A stretch of 64,000 nucleotides of DNA, taken from NCBI GenBank assembly GCA_045601045.1, contig JAZRZA010000071.1:1-64000 (forward strand), in the 5' to 3' direction. The stretch comes from UBA1181 sp045601045 (GTDB lineage: Bacteria; Bacteroidota; Bacteroidia; Bacteroidales; Paludibacteraceae). Made by a program: the position numbers and the translations under genes. The notes under the pieces are model-generated. The model was not told where the DNA came from. It searched no databases and worked only from the letters and a program-made list of their open reading frames with translations. Positions 62,285-64,000 of this stretch are shown here, piece after piece; position 1 is the stretch's first letter, and each line of letters starts with the position of its first letter.

Positions 62285-63355
62285 ATGAGAAAAAGCATTT
62301 TATGTGGTCTATTTATGGCAGCAGGTATATCTGCCAATGCCCAAATGACGGTATTACCAGATGGTAAAGTTTATGTTGGCGACATGCCAGAGTCAAGTTT
62401 CGACGATGATGGTTCTTGCAATAACGACAGAAACAAAGAAATTACTTTTCAATTATTCGGAAAAGGAGATGCCGGAGGCGGATCAAAGATCGCATTCGGA
62501 GATTTTGGACGAAGAGAAAAATATGGATATAACGTATTCATAGGAGAACACGAGACAGTTAATAAAATAACAGGAGAAACCGAAAACGGAGACTCTGACC
62601 AATTATGGCTACATGGTAAGAGCGGTATTTATTACACCTTCAACAACGCCATTGACAACCCTCCAATATTCTATTTCGACGTAGAGAGAGGAAAGAACTT
62701 TATCTACAAAAGCAATTTGGAAACTGAGCGCATCTACCAATTCGGCGACATGAACGGAATGTCAGAGATAAAGGAACTTGGCGATCAAATGGACAAACTC
62801 CAACAACTGAATGCCGTTAGTTTCAAGGAGACAAGAGAAAAGACCAACGTTGACAACAAAAAGACCCTATACGGATTGGTCGCCCAAGACTTGGCTAAGG
62901 TTTATCCTGACCTTGTGATCAAAGGTGACGGTAATGAGTATTCCATCGACTATACCGGATTGATTGCCGTATTGATTGAGGCAGTCAAAGAACAACAAAA
63001 AACGATAGAGTCATTGGAAAAAGAGATCAAGAAGTTAGAAACGACAGGAGAAGGAGGTCTCGTGTACCACGCTGCTCCAAAAAGCGACAACACCAACGCA
63101 TTCTTGCGTCAAAACACCCCTAACCCGTTCAGTTCAGAAACCGTCATTGAATACTTTGTCCCAATGACTTCAAAATCCGCACAGATCATCATCTATGACA
63201 TGAACGGAGCGCAGTTGAAGGAATACCCTATCAACGCCAACGGAAACGGCTCAGTTGTTGTGAACGGATCGGAACTATATGCGGGAATGTATCTTTACGC
63301 ACTTATCGTTGACGGCGCATTGATCGATTCAAAAAAGATGGTATTAACAAAGTAG
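62285..63355 (+). CDS. T9SS protein with an S74-type intramolecular chaperone domain
   Basis: 356 residues. A signal peptide ends at SANAQ. The N-terminal 180 residues are a beta-rich region. Residues about 175-255 show the S74 (endosialidase chaperone) pattern: LNAVSFKETREK, YGLVAQDLAKVYPDLV and YSIDYTGLIAVLIEAVKEQQK, followed by a coiled coil (SLEKEIKKLE). The C-terminus is a type A T9SS sorting domain (NTPNPFSSETVIEYFV and YAGMYLYALIVDG). S74 domains trimerise and can cut themselves off in phage tailspikes. Here it may help oligomerise a surface protein. It lies ten bases before the C25 peptidase gene. Confidence 0.83.
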   Translation: MRKSILCGLFMAAGISANAQMTVLPDGKVYVGDMPESSFDDDGSCNNDRNKEITFQLFGKGDAGGGSKIAFGDFGRREKYGYNVFIGEHETVNKITGETENGDSDQLWLHGKSGIYYTFNNAIDNPPIFYFDVERGKNFIYKSNLETERIYQFGDMNGMSEIKELGDQMDKLQQLNAVSFKETREKTNVDNKKTLYGLVAQDLAKVYPDLVIKGDGNEYSIDYTGLIAVLIEAVKEQQKTIESLEKEIKKLETTGEGGLVYHAAPKSDNTNAFLRQNTPNPFSSETVIEYFVPMTSKSAQIIIYDMNGAQLKEYPINANGNGSVVVNGSELYAGMYLYALIVDGALIDSKKMVLTK

Positions 63356-63365
63356 TAGAACAGAG

Positions 63366-64000
63366 ATGAAAATCAGATATATATTATCAGCATTTCTTGT
63401 TTTCGCATCATCAGCTGTTTATTCAAATATAACCAAGACATTCACCATCGGTGATGACATAAACATCCGAGAGGAAAAATTGCATGATGCCACTTACACA
63501 AGAATTTCGTTAAAAGGAGCCCAAAGCTCTGGCGAGGTGGGAACACCTGAAATTCCTGTCCTTGCCTATCAGTTTTACGTACCATTGGGAGAAGTTCCAT
63601 CAGAGGTGACAGTTGAGATGAAGGATGTAAAGGTCGCACGATTGAATTACAGACTCTTCCTCCAACAGGCGCCCCAACCAACCGGAAACGTTTCCACAGG
63701 ATCCGCAACACCCTTTGCTGTGAATGACGATTCAATGACGGAATCGGAGATACCGCAAGAGATGGAGTACACCCTAAAAACGAAGGGAGGAGCTATCAAT
63801 GTGGTCAATGTCTACATCAACCCGTTCAAGTATGATGCGACAGCGTTAAAGCTCAGCTACGCCCGATCCTTCAAAGTCAACATTATCACCAAGAAGGAGA
63901 CTTCCGTCGCAAAGATGAAGATTCGAGAGAGGGATCTAAACAATTTCATTTCAAACTTGAAACGAAGCGTGACAAACAAAGAGGACATGGAACCAAACCT
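63366..64000 (+). CDS. Gingipain-like C25 peptidase, N-terminal part (runs off the window)
   Basis: The ATG at 63366 opens a frame continuing to the window end (211 codons). A signal peptide (MKIRYILSAFLVFASSAVYS) is followed by the C25 propeptide pattern: GEVGTPEIPVLAYQFYVPLG, VTVEMKDVKV and QQAPQPTG, with VNVYINPFKYD. The catalytic domain would be downstream. It is co-transcribed with the S74 protein ten bases upstream, and as a T9SS substrate would be processed by PorU. Confidence 0.75.
   Translation, partial: MKIRYILSAFLVFASSAVYSNITKTFTIGDDINIREEKLHDATYTRISLKGAQSSGEVGTPEIPVLAYQFYVPLGEVPSEVTVEMKDVKVARLNYRLFLQQAPQPTGNVSTGSATPFAVNDDSMTESEIPQEMEYTLKTKGGAINVVNVYINPFKYDATALKLSYARSFKVNIITKKETSVAKMKIRERDLNNFISNLKRSVTNKEDMEPN

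Overview
The window looks like a chromosomal segment of a Bacteroidales bacterium (phylum Bacteroidota) that has a type IX secretion system (T9SS). The support is a PorU-type sortase, three or more proteins with T9SS C-terminal sorting domains, promoters of the Bacteroidota form (TTTG, a 19-22 base spacer, then TAnnTTTG), an ExbB-ExbD-ExbD cluster and the leuA-leuC-leuD-leuA2-leuB gene order. The species cannot be named from the sequence. The last gene runs off the right edge.

Layout. 1-4.0 kb is an accessory region. It holds remnants of a cytosine methyltransferase and of dinD, an IS200-type element, a YhcG-like nuclease, a three-gene predicted ADP-ribosyltransferase operon, and four copies of one interspersed repeat that bracket the gene groups. 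4.0-12.8 kb carries an SF1 helicase and a 2266-residue T9SS surface protein. 13-29.6 kb is mostly housekeeping: glyS, a cyclophilin, rpmE2, nadK, fmt, an ECF sigma factor, tRNA-Asp, tatD, an FAA hydrolase, porU, a Crp/Fnr regulator, tyrA, the Exb cluster with an extra lipoprotein ExbD-like protein, tRNA-Ser and an HD hydrolase. 29.7-35.8 kb has tkt, an Rpn-type nuclease, and a surface-protein operon. In that operon the last gene ends in a variable region typical of a diversity-generating retroelement (DGR), and the 5' leader contains a (CA)25 repeat. 35.8-48.7 kb has tsf-rpsB, rpsI-rplM, mazG, a glycosyltransferase, purT-lysC-lysA, a GH9 cellulase with a T9SS domain, a histidine phosphatase and a lipoprotein. 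48.9-57.2 kb carries a degenerate copy of the leuB 3' end, a GNAT gene coupled to a 53-residue ORF, a PheC-like lipoprotein, and the leucine operon preceded by a leader peptide with five consecutive leucines and an attenuator hairpin. 57.2-64 kb has aguA-aguB for putrescine synthesis with a membrane protein, a Tat-exported aldo/keto reductase-ferredoxin-DUF1893 fusion, an S74-type T9SS protein, and the start of a gingipain-like C25 peptidase.

How it fits together. Amino-acid synthesis genes recur (tyrA, pheC-like, lysC, lysA, leu), and the leucine operon appears to be controlled by ribosome-mediated attenuation. PorU, the GH9 enzyme, the giant protein, the S74 protein and the C25 peptidase all belong to cell-surface secretion. 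The most unusual signals are the DGR-type variable surface protein with a dinucleotide repeat in its leader, the leucine attenuator, the lipid-anchored ExbD paralogue, the repeat-bracketed accessory cassettes, and the displaced leuB end next to a possible GNAT toxin module. No rRNA, CRISPR array, integrase or reverse transcriptase gene was seen.
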